Below, in pieces: positions 1 through 7,431 of a stretch of 53,177 bases of DNA (position 1 is its first letter; every line of letters starts with the position of its first letter). A model generated the notes under the pieces. That model worked only from the letters and a program-made list of their open reading frames with translations. It had not been told where the DNA came from and did no database searches. Made by a program: the position numbers and the translations under genes. Where the stretch lies: positions 1-53,177 of the forward strand of contig CALUHO010000020.1 in the NCBI GenBank assembly GCA_944320465.1, in the 5' to 3' direction. Origin of the DNA: an uncultured Bacteroidales bacterium (lineage in GTDB: Bacteria; Bacteroidota; Bacteroidia; Bacteroidales; P3).

Positions 1-91
1 AATATCTTACTAAGCTGCGTGATGGGCTCCTACCGCTTTTGATGAACGGTCAGGTATCGGTAAATTCTGATTTATCGGTTTATATTAACTT

Positions 92-135
92 AATCATTAG
101 GACAACCACAAGAATTTGCAGCTATCCTAATGATT
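92..135. other. Inverted repeat (hairpin) just downstream of the mob gene
   Basis: Perfect 11-bp arms AATCATTAGGA (92-102) and TCCTAATGATT (125-135) enclose a 22-nt loop. It lies ten bases past the stop codon of the relaxase pseudogene. It could be a transcription terminator of the mob transcript or an old recombination site; there is no clear T-run, so terminator activity is a guess. Confidence 0.4.
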
Positions 136-145
136 TATTTTGGAA

Positions 146-1692
146 TTACCTGCGTATAGTTTTTCTTTGAGAATTACGGGCAACTTGCACTGCGTGCATC
201 AGGCACCTCCGTTTATATGCCTCTTCCTCTTCATCCGGCCTGCGTCCATCCCAACGAAGGTCTGAGTCGGAATTACCACCACCGCCTCCGGAAGAAACTG
301 GTATCGGTTGCCCACTAATGAGCGCATCAGCTACTGCAAAAATCATATTGCGAACTGAAGGTATAGCCAACTGGCCGAGCAATGTATTCAGTTCTGACTC
401 CAAATTTTCGTTTGTGTCTGAAAGAGTTTTATTCTCCCGTCTCAACTGATAAAGTTCACCGTAATCCGCCAGAACATTATTCTGGGCGGCTTCGACCTGC
501 CGGGCTGCATCATTTCTGTATAGAGATTCTATCTTGCGGACAATCTCGGTGAACTGTTTGGCGATAAATCTATTCTGTCGTTCAAGCCATTTGTCTGTAC
601 CAAATAGCGGCACTTTCTCTGTTATTTGCGGTGGCGTGAAATCAACCTTGTGGTTACGAATTGGCTTTATAACAGAACGGGCCTTCGCCGCATCCTTTGT
701 TATCTGTTCCAGTTCCTGCTCTTTTGCATGGAGTTTATTGGATTTGTCTTCGAGCTTTTCCTGATACTCGGCAATGAGTTTCTGTATATCCAACTTCTGC
801 GCTTCATACCTGTCAAGAGTTATCTTGCCGGATGCGAGAGCTTCATCGATTTCTTTAAGCCGGTTCCTGCCGGCAAGCATTTCCCGTTCAAGTTTCCGTA
901 TCATTGTCTGTAGTCCCTTGACTGCTTTTTCCGCCTGTTTTGCCTCTTTAGCCAATTTGCGGATATAGTCTCGCTTGTGCAAATGCTGAACATTGCGCCC
1001 AACAATACTATCACCACGTTCCAACCCGTACTTACTTCCTACCTCTTCATATAGTGAGGTGTGCATTTCCCGAAGAATCCGTCCGTACTCGTAGCGGTTC
1101 TTACCGAACATAGCCGACCACATGACACATTCACGTCCACTTTTGGAACGTTGTCCGACAGGAACGATCAAGGCATGGATATGCGGGCTACTCTCATCGA
1201 GGTGAACCTGGAAGCCGATTATATTTTCCTGTCTGTATCGCCTGGCGCACCAGTCATAGACATCTTTTGCCCATTGTTCGATTTCCGGACATCGCTGGAG
1301 ATGGCTGTTATCTGCACCCTTGTCCAGATTTACGGCTTGAGTTCCAAATGCCATCTCAAGTGTACGGTCATGATTGCCTCCGAAGATAAACTTCGCACAA
1401 CAGTTTGGTGAATTTTGCTGTCCGGCTTGAAAGGCTTCCAGCCCAGCTCAGTCAACCGTTCCTGTAAACGGACTTCAAGCGATTTCTCTTGATAGCCTAA
1501 CGGATGAACTTTCCCATCTGGCCCGATCTCGAAATTCAACTTCATTCTGGTCTTGTCGTAGTGATTGGTCGGATCCTGATTCTTTCTGTCAATCTTGTCG
1601 TCATTCCAACGCCTTTCGTTCTCATTCGCCTCTGCTGTGCCGAACGACTTTCCGGCTTCGACATGCATGGCCTGTTTAATATCTGTGTTCAT
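146..1692 (-). pseudogene. MobV-family (Mob/Pre) relaxase, frameshifted
   Basis: MobV relaxases nick plasmid or mobilizable-element DNA at oriT for conjugal transfer. The N-terminal part (1692 to about 1410) and the main part (about 1412 to 146) lie in different frames. The second frame carries the family signature HLDESSPHIH (HxDExxPHxH) followed by a long coiled-coil-rich C-terminus. Just upstream of the second frame's first ATG (1354) the frame stays open and reads SPNCCAKFIFGGNHDRTLE, continuous in sense with the end of the first frame (KPFKPDSKI). One base appears to be missing near 1408-1413. The first frame starts at ATG 1692, which overlaps the stop of the upstream membrane protein (ATGA). 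The family call is firm; whether the gene is dead or this is a sequencing slip cannot be told here, but the neighbouring integrase is also broken, which favours decay. Confidence 0.8.
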
Positions 1693-2021
1693 ATAGGGTA
1701 TTCTTTTGATAAATATTCAGTTTCTACGATTTTCTTTCCCTTTATTCGCTTCTTTTGATGCAAGTCCTCTGCTGCATATATCAGCGTTATTGCACATCCG
1801 ATAGCGGTACTGATTCCCACAATGACAGCCGTGCCGGTTTCTGTTCCCCAAGATGGACGAAGCACCCCTAAGCCAAGAAGGATGAGGATACCGATAATGG
1901 TAGTGAGTCCTACTCCCCAGAATACCTTACTGCTGTTTAACTTGTATATATAGGTTACAGCCAGTACAATAAGGAATCCTGCTATCAGGATACATGCAAC
2001 TCGAAATGGCAATGATATCAT
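1689..2021 (-). CDS. Small membrane protein of the mobilizable-element remnant
   Basis: 110 residues with three hydrophobic segments (about residues 5-25, 35-53 and 64-82), a basic stretch near residues 88-96 and a short hydrophilic C-terminus. I do not recognise the family. Its stop overlaps the start codon of the mob gene by the ATGA arrangement, so the two were translationally coupled. It sits between integrase and relaxase, which suggests a role in mobilization or maintenance of the element, but this is inference from position only. Confidence 0.6.
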   Translation of the reverse strand: MISLPFRVACILIAGFLIVLAVTYIYKLNSSKVFWGVGLTTIIGILILLGLGVLRPSWGTETGTAVIVGISTAIGCAITLIYAAEDLHQKKRIKGKKIVETEYLSKEYPI

Positions 2022-2044
2022 GTTTCTTTATCTTTTCACAGTGA

Positions 2045-3284
2045 TTATATAGTCAAGTTGATTAATTCTCCGCTCAGTTTTGCCACCTCTGCCGATAGCG
2101 TTTCCGGCAGGAAACGGGCATAAACCTTCTCTGTAATATCCGTGCTGCTATGTCCGAGCAGACGGCTGACTACCGACATGGATAGTCCCTTGTTCAGCGC
2201 AAAAACCGCAAATGAATGCCTGCTGACATGCATCGAGAGACTGAACGGAAGGCCGATCTGTTCACCGACAACGGCCAGCGACTGATTGATGCATTTCGTG
2301 GCATTGTTGCGGGCTTTGTACAGTGCCTCCGCATCATCCAGATCCAAAGTCTCTTTTACAAGGTTGAACACATATCGGCATCCCTCACGTTTTTCCCGCC
2401 ATTGCTGTAATATATGTAATGCAGGTTCAGTAAGAGGTATGACGTGACGTTTGTTTGTCTTTATCATAATCTTCCGCAACTCTTTCCTTGCGAAGTCGAT
2501 ATGTTTCCATTGCAGGGTCATCACATCCACTACACGGAGACCGCAGGCGTGGAACGCAAAGAAGAACATTTCCAGAAATTCTTTTCCACGAGGTTCAGTA
2601 CAGGTCTTGCAAGATTCAAGCAATGCCGCCATCTGTTCCTTACTTAGACTTTTGCCGTCAAACTCTGCTTCTTCTTCAGAAAGCGATACCTTAATCACAA
2701 TGCGCATATCCTGAATCCTTGCATTGACGGCAGGTTCCATCATCCCTGTTCCACAGGCGTATGCACATGCTTTCAGTATCGGAATCAGAGAATGGTTTAT
2801 CCCAAATCGGTCATTAGACTTTGGGGAGATTGCCCGCTTGTGTCATGCAGCATGCTTCTCGCCTAGCCGAAGGCGTAGCGGGCTACGTCGAGGCGTAGCG
2901 AGAAACAGGATGCGGACAGAGGCGGGCAAGATGCCCGAAAGCCTCATTTTCCTAACCGAAAACAGCCCCGGCGTGTCTAATGACCGATTTGGGTTTATAG
3001 TGGCATCACTGTTCTGCTTGATTCCCCTGCGCCACGATATATAGCTGTCCAACAGCTCCGGAGCCATATCGCCTGCATAAATACAGTCAGGACGGTAGGC
3101 TCCCTGCCGGGTAGCCCGCAGGAATGTCTGGAGAATATATCCATGCAGATCTTTCTGTTTTCATACCGGCTCCTCCCGATTCTGTTTCTTGCATAGTCTG
3201 AAGAAAGACGTTCCAATGTAAACTCCACGAAATCTTTTCTCTGTCACGAGGCGCAAGAGGCCTGTCCGCGAGGATGCCCGCCAC
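2045..3284 (-). pseudogene. Tyrosine recombinase (integrase), interrupted by a 193-bp element and frameshifts
   Basis: The intact C-terminal catalytic part (about 2045-2743) has the tyrosine recombinase residues: Arg in ACGLRVVDV, His-x-x-Arg in HVSRHSF, His in LLGHSS and the nucleophile Tyr in VYARFL. Upstream, the coding sequence resumes across the inserted element at 2801-2993: with the element and one TTTAT duplicate removed, the frame reads NSDATI-NHSLIPILK without a break. Further upstream the N-terminal arm-binding region is spread over other frames (EFTLERLSSDYARNRIGRSR in one, QTFLRATRQGAYRPD in the next), implying indels near 3128-3134 and 3240-3250. The true start is not recoverable. 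The gene is a dead integrase of the same element as the mob gene downstream. Confidence 0.8.
2801..2993 (+). mobile_element. 193-bp miniature inverted-repeat element, copy 1
   Basis: Terminal inverted repeats are CCCAAATCGGTCATTAGAC at the left and its exact complement at the right. It is flanked by TTTAT on both sides (2796-2800 and 2994-2998), a 5-bp target duplication. Inside, GCCCGCTTGTGTC near the left end nearly mirrors a GCGGGC motif near the right end, and CGTAGCGGGCTACG forms a central hairpin, so the whole unit can fold on itself. It encodes no transposase. It splits the integrase gene. Confidence 0.9.
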
Positions 3285-3580
3285 AATCCCAGCTGTAATC
3301 TGATTTGGATTTCGCTAATGATATATTCAGCCGGACGCTTAACTCAATCATATACTCGTATATCCTTAAAGAGATGCAAAGGCAATGTATTTTAAACTTC
3401 GTTTCCGATAAACGCTGCGCCCCTCGGCATAGCTCAAACTTCCTTCGGCTCTGCGCTCGGCTTGCAGTTTATTTTAGACAAACAAATCTCACCATCGAAC
3501 GCCATAAAACACCAACGCGACAAACAAATCATCTTTGTCCGTCGCGTCGATATCAAAATGTTTAACCAGTCAAAAGGCTA
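2999..3580. other. Integrase N-terminal remnant, then non-coding DNA
   Basis: 2999 to about 3284 holds the broken 5' part of the integrase. From about 3285 to 3580 I see no gene. A stretch at 3415-3465 (containing CTCTGCGCTCGGCTT) resembles short sequences seen again near 31660 and 31830, apparently a low-complexity dispersed motif. No attachment site could be recognised. Confidence 0.5.
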
Positions 3581-3802
3581 TTAATACTCGTCCTCGTGGA
3601 AAAAGAAGTCCTCCTTGGTCGGGTAATCCGGCCAGATTTCTTCAATCCCATCATAGGCGATACCCTCGTCCTCCAATTCATCCAGATTTTCAAGAATTTC
3701 CTGCGGAAGACCCGAGCGTTGCGCGTAATCAATCAGTTCTGCTTTCGTGGCAGGCCAAGGGGCATCCTCCAGTTTGGAAGCCATTTCCAACGTCCAGTAC
3801 AT
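3581..3802 (-). CDS. DUF2795 domain small protein
   Basis: 73 residues, very acidic at the C-terminus, starting MYWTLEMASKLEDAPWPATK and ending in an aromatic/acidic tail (DFFFHEDEY). The layout matches the DUF2795 family of short proteins that is common in Bacteroidetes, where it is usually about this length; its function is unknown to me. A strong AAGGAGG sequence lies 8 bases before the ATG, unusual in a phylum that rarely uses Shine-Dalgarno pairing, and a Bacteroidetes-type promoter lies at 3881-3911. It is a single-gene unit, divergent from lpxK. Confidence 0.85.
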   Translation of the reverse strand: MYWTLEMASKLEDAPWPATKAELIDYAQRSGLPQEILENLDELEDEGIAYDGIEEIWPDYPTKEDFFFHEDEY

Positions 3803-3880
3803 AGCTAAAACCTCCTTATTTTATTTAATGACAATGAATTAAAATCGCAAGGCAACCTTCGGCCTTTGTGAAGCTACATG

Positions 3881-3911
3881 CAAAAATAATCTTTTTACAT
3901 AGAGTTGCAAG
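3881..3911 (-). promoter_or_regulatory. Promoter of the DUF2795 gene
   Basis: On the minus strand the -7 element TATTTTTG (3881-3888) is preceded by CTTG (3908-3911) at a 19-base spacing, close to the Bacteroidetes consensus TTTG-N19-21-TAnnTTTG. The 5' leader would be about 75 bases and includes the AAGGAGG site. Confidence 0.5.
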
Positions 3912-4066
3912 CAGCCAAAATGCAAAGCAGACCCTCATCCTCCAACCCATCAGAAAAAGCTCTCGCCCGTTTCGCGCAATCAGCCAAAAAAACGTATCTT
4001 CGCTTTCTGTTGCACCTCCGAGGTAAAAAAACCGTTCATGACCGAGGCCACCATACGTCAAAAACC

Positions 4067-5227
4067 ATGCCATTCATCGAAAATCATGCCAAGCTCCTGA
4101 GAATACTTGGCATCCCGTTCACGCCTTTCTATGCTGCAGCTTCGCAACTGCGAAACTTATGCTACGACAATGCCTATATAAAGCCTGTCTTTTTCCCTGA
4201 TCCGGTCATCAGTGTCGGAAACCTTTGCGTGGGCGGAAGCGGCAAAACCCCCATGGTAGAATACTTGATCAGGCTCTTAGGCGATACATGCAAACTTGCC
4301 GTGCTGAGCCGGGGCTACGGCAGGAAAAGCCAAGGGAATCTCTTGGTGGAAAAGGGAATGAACGCCCAGCAGACAGGTGACGAGCCGCTCCAGTATTTCC
4401 TCAAGTTCCATGAAAAACTGCCCAAGCGTTTCTGGGTCTACTTAGCCGCCAACCGCGCAAAAGGAATCCAGGAACTGAAGTCGTTGGAACCGGAATGCCA
4501 GATTTTCTTGCTGGACGATGCCTACCAGCACCGCCAAGTCCATCATTCCCTGTCCATCCTGCTCACCGAATACGCCAAGCCTTTCTTCAAGGATCATTTC
4601 CTGCCTTGGGGAAACCTAAGGGAAAGCCGGAAACAATGCCGCCGCGCCGACATCATCATCGCGACGAAATGCCCTCCGGACCTATCATATACCCAACGGG
4701 AATCCTTCAAATCCTCCATTCCGGATTTACCAGACATCGATCACGTATTCTTCAGTGTCATCCGTTATGAGAAACTGCAATTCTTCGATTGGGAGAAGCA
4801 ATGCCTGAGCGAAACAAGTCCTCTTCCATCTTCCTCGTCAAAAGACATCCTTTTGGTAACAGGCATCGCCAATGCCAAGCCGATGAGCGCTTACTTGCAG
4901 GAACAAGGATTCCGAATCCGAAAACACTTCGATTTCGGCGACCACCATGCTTTTTCCCAAAAGGATTTACAAAAGATTGCCGAGTCCTATCGGACTTTGG
5001 CATCGTCCATCGAAACATCTGCCGGCGACGAACCCGTCATAGTAACCACCGAAAAAGACATGGCGCGGCTCTACGGGCATCCTGCACTTCCTTGCCTGAA
5101 AGACATCCCTCTCGCCTGCCTGCCCATCCGGACTGAATTCCTGTTCAATGAAAGCAAGGAATTCGACAGCCTCGTCCATGAACATGTCAAACGGAAATTA
5201 GGCTCTCCCCCTTATGATAAATACTAA
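4067..5227 (+). CDS. lpxK: Tetraacyldisaccharide 4'-kinase (lipid A synthesis)
   Basis: LpxK phosphorylates the 4' position of the lipid A disaccharide at the cytoplasmic face of the inner membrane. The protein has the family P-loop VGGSGKTP at about residues 54-61, a LSRGYGRK motif shortly after, and the later DDAYQHR stretch typical of LpxK. The ATG at 4067 is chosen because the first residues (MPFIENHAKLL...) lead into the expected short hydrophobic N-terminal helix; the open frame extends upstream to 3905 but that part looks non-coding. At 386 residues it is slightly longer than usual. It converges with xseB. Confidence 0.92.
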   Translation: MPFIENHAKLLRILGIPFTPFYAAASQLRNLCYDNAYIKPVFFPDPVISVGNLCVGGSGKTPMVEYLIRLLGDTCKLAVLSRGYGRKSQGNLLVEKGMNAQQTGDEPLQYFLKFHEKLPKRFWVYLAANRAKGIQELKSLEPECQIFLLDDAYQHRQVHHSLSILLTEYAKPFFKDHFLPWGNLRESRKQCRRADIIIATKCPPDLSYTQRESFKSSIPDLPDIDHVFFSVIRYEKLQFFDWEKQCLSETSPLPSSSSKDILLVTGIANAKPMSAYLQEQGFRIRKHFDFGDHHAFSQKDLQKIAESYRTLASSIETSAGDEPVIVTTEKDMARLYGHPALPCLKDIPLACLPIRTEFLFNESKEFDSLVHEHVKRKLGSPPYDKY

Positions 5228-5322
5228 CAATCTCAGGACAGAACCCTACCGACACGCGAAGCACCACGGCGGATAAAGCCTGACAGCCCCCGCTATCCGA
5301 GGCGCGAAATGCCAAATATCCG

Positions 5323-5550
5323 CTATTCGGCTTCCATGCCTTTCAGAATGGATTGTACTTCTTTCTCGGTATCGAAAAGTTTTTGCTTGCAGATAGCCAG
5401 CAATTTGACGGCTTCCCGGAGTCTTGCGCTCAGCTCATCCACCGTAATCTGCTCCGATTCCATATCCGCCACTATCCGCTGCAGACGGGCATAGGCTTCT
5501 TCGTAACCTAACTCTTGCAGGTTCTTGCCTTCTTCTTTCTTTTTGGCCAT
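5323..5550 (-). CDS. xseB: Exodeoxyribonuclease VII small subunit
   Basis: 75 residues with the XseB pattern: lysine-rich start, then YEEAYARLQRIVADMES, the ITVDELSARLREAVKL helix and a C-terminal acidic helix. Several copies bind the C-terminal helix of XseA to form exonuclease VII, which degrades single-stranded DNA from both ends. It lies 133 bases downstream of xseA on the same strand and is probably co-transcribed with it. Confidence 0.9.
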   Translation of the reverse strand: MAKKKEEGKNLQELGYEEAYARLQRIVADMESEQITVDELSARLREAVKLLAICKQKLFDTEKEVQSILKGMEAE

Positions 5551-5683
5551 CGTCTTATCTGTTAATAAATTCTTTACAAACTATAAAATCCCTGTATAAA
5601 AACATCCTCCGGCAGTCTCCTTGCATTTTCCTTCCCGACCCTAAAATTCCCCCTCCGAAAACGGACACAGCGTCCTGCCGCTT

Positions 5684-6991
5684 TCATACCTTATTGGCAT
5701 CGCCCGATACCCTGTCTTTTTCAGGCACAACCGGCTTCTCTTCGGAAACAAGCACTTTCTCGACCCGGCTTTCAACCGACCCTTGAGCGAAAACCGTCCT
5801 GATCAAACCGCCTTGGGCAATATCCCCTGCGGAAAAGACCAATTTATCTCCTTGATAAGTAAGCGAATACCCTCGTTTCAAATTGCGAACCGGATCGGCC
5901 CAGCGCATCAGGCTTTCCTGCTCTTTCAAGGCATCCTTTTCGGATTTAATAAACTGATTGACGGATCTTTCCAAACGATTTTTCCACTGGCCGAGCGCAG
6001 AAGCTTCGTATTTCAAACGCATCAAAGGCGTCTTCAGCAGATTCTTCAGATTTTCCAAACGATAAGCTTCGGAAGCCAGAAGTTCCCGGCTCAAACGCGC
6101 AAGATCATCCATGTATTGGATCACCTCCGCATAGAAATCGTCGAAACGCCTGAACAGGAAAACGGCCAGTTCGGTAGGCGTAATCGCATGGAAATACGAT
6201 ACTTCCTCGCTGACCGTAAGATTAGTGGAATGCCCGATGCCTGACAGGACGGGAAGAGGATACTCGCAAATGGCCTTGGCCAAAGCATAATGGTTGTAAA
6301 CATTCAAACCGACATCGCCCCCGCCGCCCCGGATGATGGCTACCACATCGAACTCCAACGGGAAATCCCGGACAGCCTGCAAAGCATCCATCAGACTTTT
6401 CTCGGCCGCCTCGCCTTGAAGCAAAGCCGGAAACAGATGCGTGTAAAAGCTATATCCTCGGGAATTGTCCCGCAGAACCTGCATGAAATCGGAATATCCC
6501 TTGCTGGTCTCGGCAGAGATGACAGCTATCCGGGAAGGAACCATAGCCAACGAAAGATTCTTGTTGCGATTCCAAAGCCCCTCTTCCTTGAGACGCTGCA
6601 CGCAAAGCGCACGCTCCCGTTCCAAGCTGCCCAGCACGTAAGCAGGGTCTATATCGCATATCCTAAGGCTCAGCCCATAACGAGGATCGTATTGAATCCG
6701 AGCTTCGAACAGTATCTCGATGCCATCTTTCAGGGGATCCTTGACAATTTGCAGGAACTGCCGGTTGATGCGCTCGTAATCGCTGCGCCATAGCGTGGCT
6801 TTCATTTCGGCCACAATCTGACCATTTTCTTTTTGCAATAACTCAGGGAAACAATGTCCGGAAGCCGGGTAGAGATTCAGCTTGTGCATCTCGGCCTTGA
6901 CCCAAAACGGGGAACCGTAACGTGCCGAAAGCGTGCGTTGGATGCTTCGGCAAACGTCCAGAAGCGTGAAGACAGGCTGGGATGCATGCAT
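5684..6991 (-). CDS. xseA: Exodeoxyribonuclease VII large subunit
   Basis: 435 residues. The N-terminal OB-fold region (about 1-105, with WVKAEMHKLNLY) is followed by the catalytic core containing IIRGGGGDVGLNVYN and the conserved GIGHSTNLTVSEEV/TPTEL segment, then a long helical region that binds XseB and a divergent tail of about 30 residues (rich in V, E, K) with no family counterpart I recognise. The enzyme trims single-stranded DNA in repair. xseB follows 133 bases downstream. Confidence 0.93.
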   Translation of the reverse strand: MHASQPVFTLLDVCRSIQRTLSARYGSPFWVKAEMHKLNLYPASGHCFPELLQKENGQIVAEMKATLWRSDYERINRQFLQIVKDPLKDGIEILFEARIQYDPRYGLSLRICDIDPAYVLGSLERERALCVQRLKEEGLWNRNKNLSLAMVPSRIAVISAETSKGYSDFMQVLRDNSRGYSFYTHLFPALLQGEAAEKSLMDALQAVRDFPLEFDVVAIIRGGGGDVGLNVYNHYALAKAICEYPLPVLSGIGHSTNLTVSEEVSYFHAITPTELAVFLFRRFDDFYAEVIQYMDDLARLSRELLASEAYRLENLKNLLKTPLMRLKYEASALGQWKNRLERSVNQFIKSEKDALKEQESLMRWADPVRNLKRGYSLTYQGDKLVFSAGDIAQGGLIRTVFAQGSVESRVEKVLVSEEKPVVPEKDRVSGDANKV

Positions 6992-7010
6992 TTGCTATTT
7001 ATTTGCCATC

Positions 7011-7048
7011 AAAGAAAAATGGCAGCCATCCAAGAGGTTTGACTGCCA
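7011..7048 (-). terminator. Intrinsic terminator after tRNA-Leu
   Basis: On the minus strand the stem TGGCAG/CTGCCA (7043-7048 with 7020-7025) is followed by a T-rich run. It sits between the end of tRNA-Leu (7069) and the xseA start, so xseA should have its own transcription start. Confidence 0.55.
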
Positions 7049-7068
7049 ATACTTTGAAAGTAAACTTG

Positions 7069-7153
7069 TACCCCGAGCGGGACTTGAACCCGCACAACCT
7101 CATCGGTCACAGGATTTTAAGTCCTGCGTGTCTACCGATTCCACCATCGGGGC
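7069..7153 (-). tRNA. tRNA-Leu (anticodon UAA)
   Basis: 85-nt class II tRNA on the minus strand. Acceptor arms GCCCCGA and TCGGGGT pair with one G-U at position 1; the anticodon loop reads CTTAAAA (UAA), the variable arm is long, and the T-arm has GGTTCAAGTCC. No CCA is encoded. Confidence 0.95.
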
Positions 7154-7284
7154 GACCCGAAATTCCGGCAAAATCGAACACAGCAATCTTCAGCAAGGCT
7201 GCCTCGGGTTCTCTTCATGAAAAAAGAGACTGTCCTTTTCCGGAATTCAAAAAAAAACCCGATGCCAATGACACCGGGAATGTG

Positions 7285-7357
7285 AGCGGAAAACGAGGTT
7301 CGAACTCGCGACCTCAACCTTGGCAAGGTTGCGCTCTACCAGCTGAGCTACTTCCGC
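7285..7357 (-). tRNA. tRNA-Gly (anticodon GCC)
   Basis: 73-nt tRNA on the minus strand with acceptor GCGGAAG, D-arm AGCTCAGCTGGTAGAGC, anticodon loop TTGCCAA (GCC) and T-arm GAGTTCGAACCTC. It lies 131 bases upstream of tRNA-Leu in the same direction, so the two may share a transcript. Confidence 0.95.
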
Positions 7358-7431
7358 GGAATCGGATTGCAAAAGTACAACAATTTTTTTAACCTGCAAG
7401 TTTTTTGAGAAAAAATTGTTGCAACAAGCCT

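Noticed and set aside
2801..2993. Classical insertion sequence with its own transposase
   Set aside because: At 193 bp there is no room for a transposase and no copy in the window is longer.
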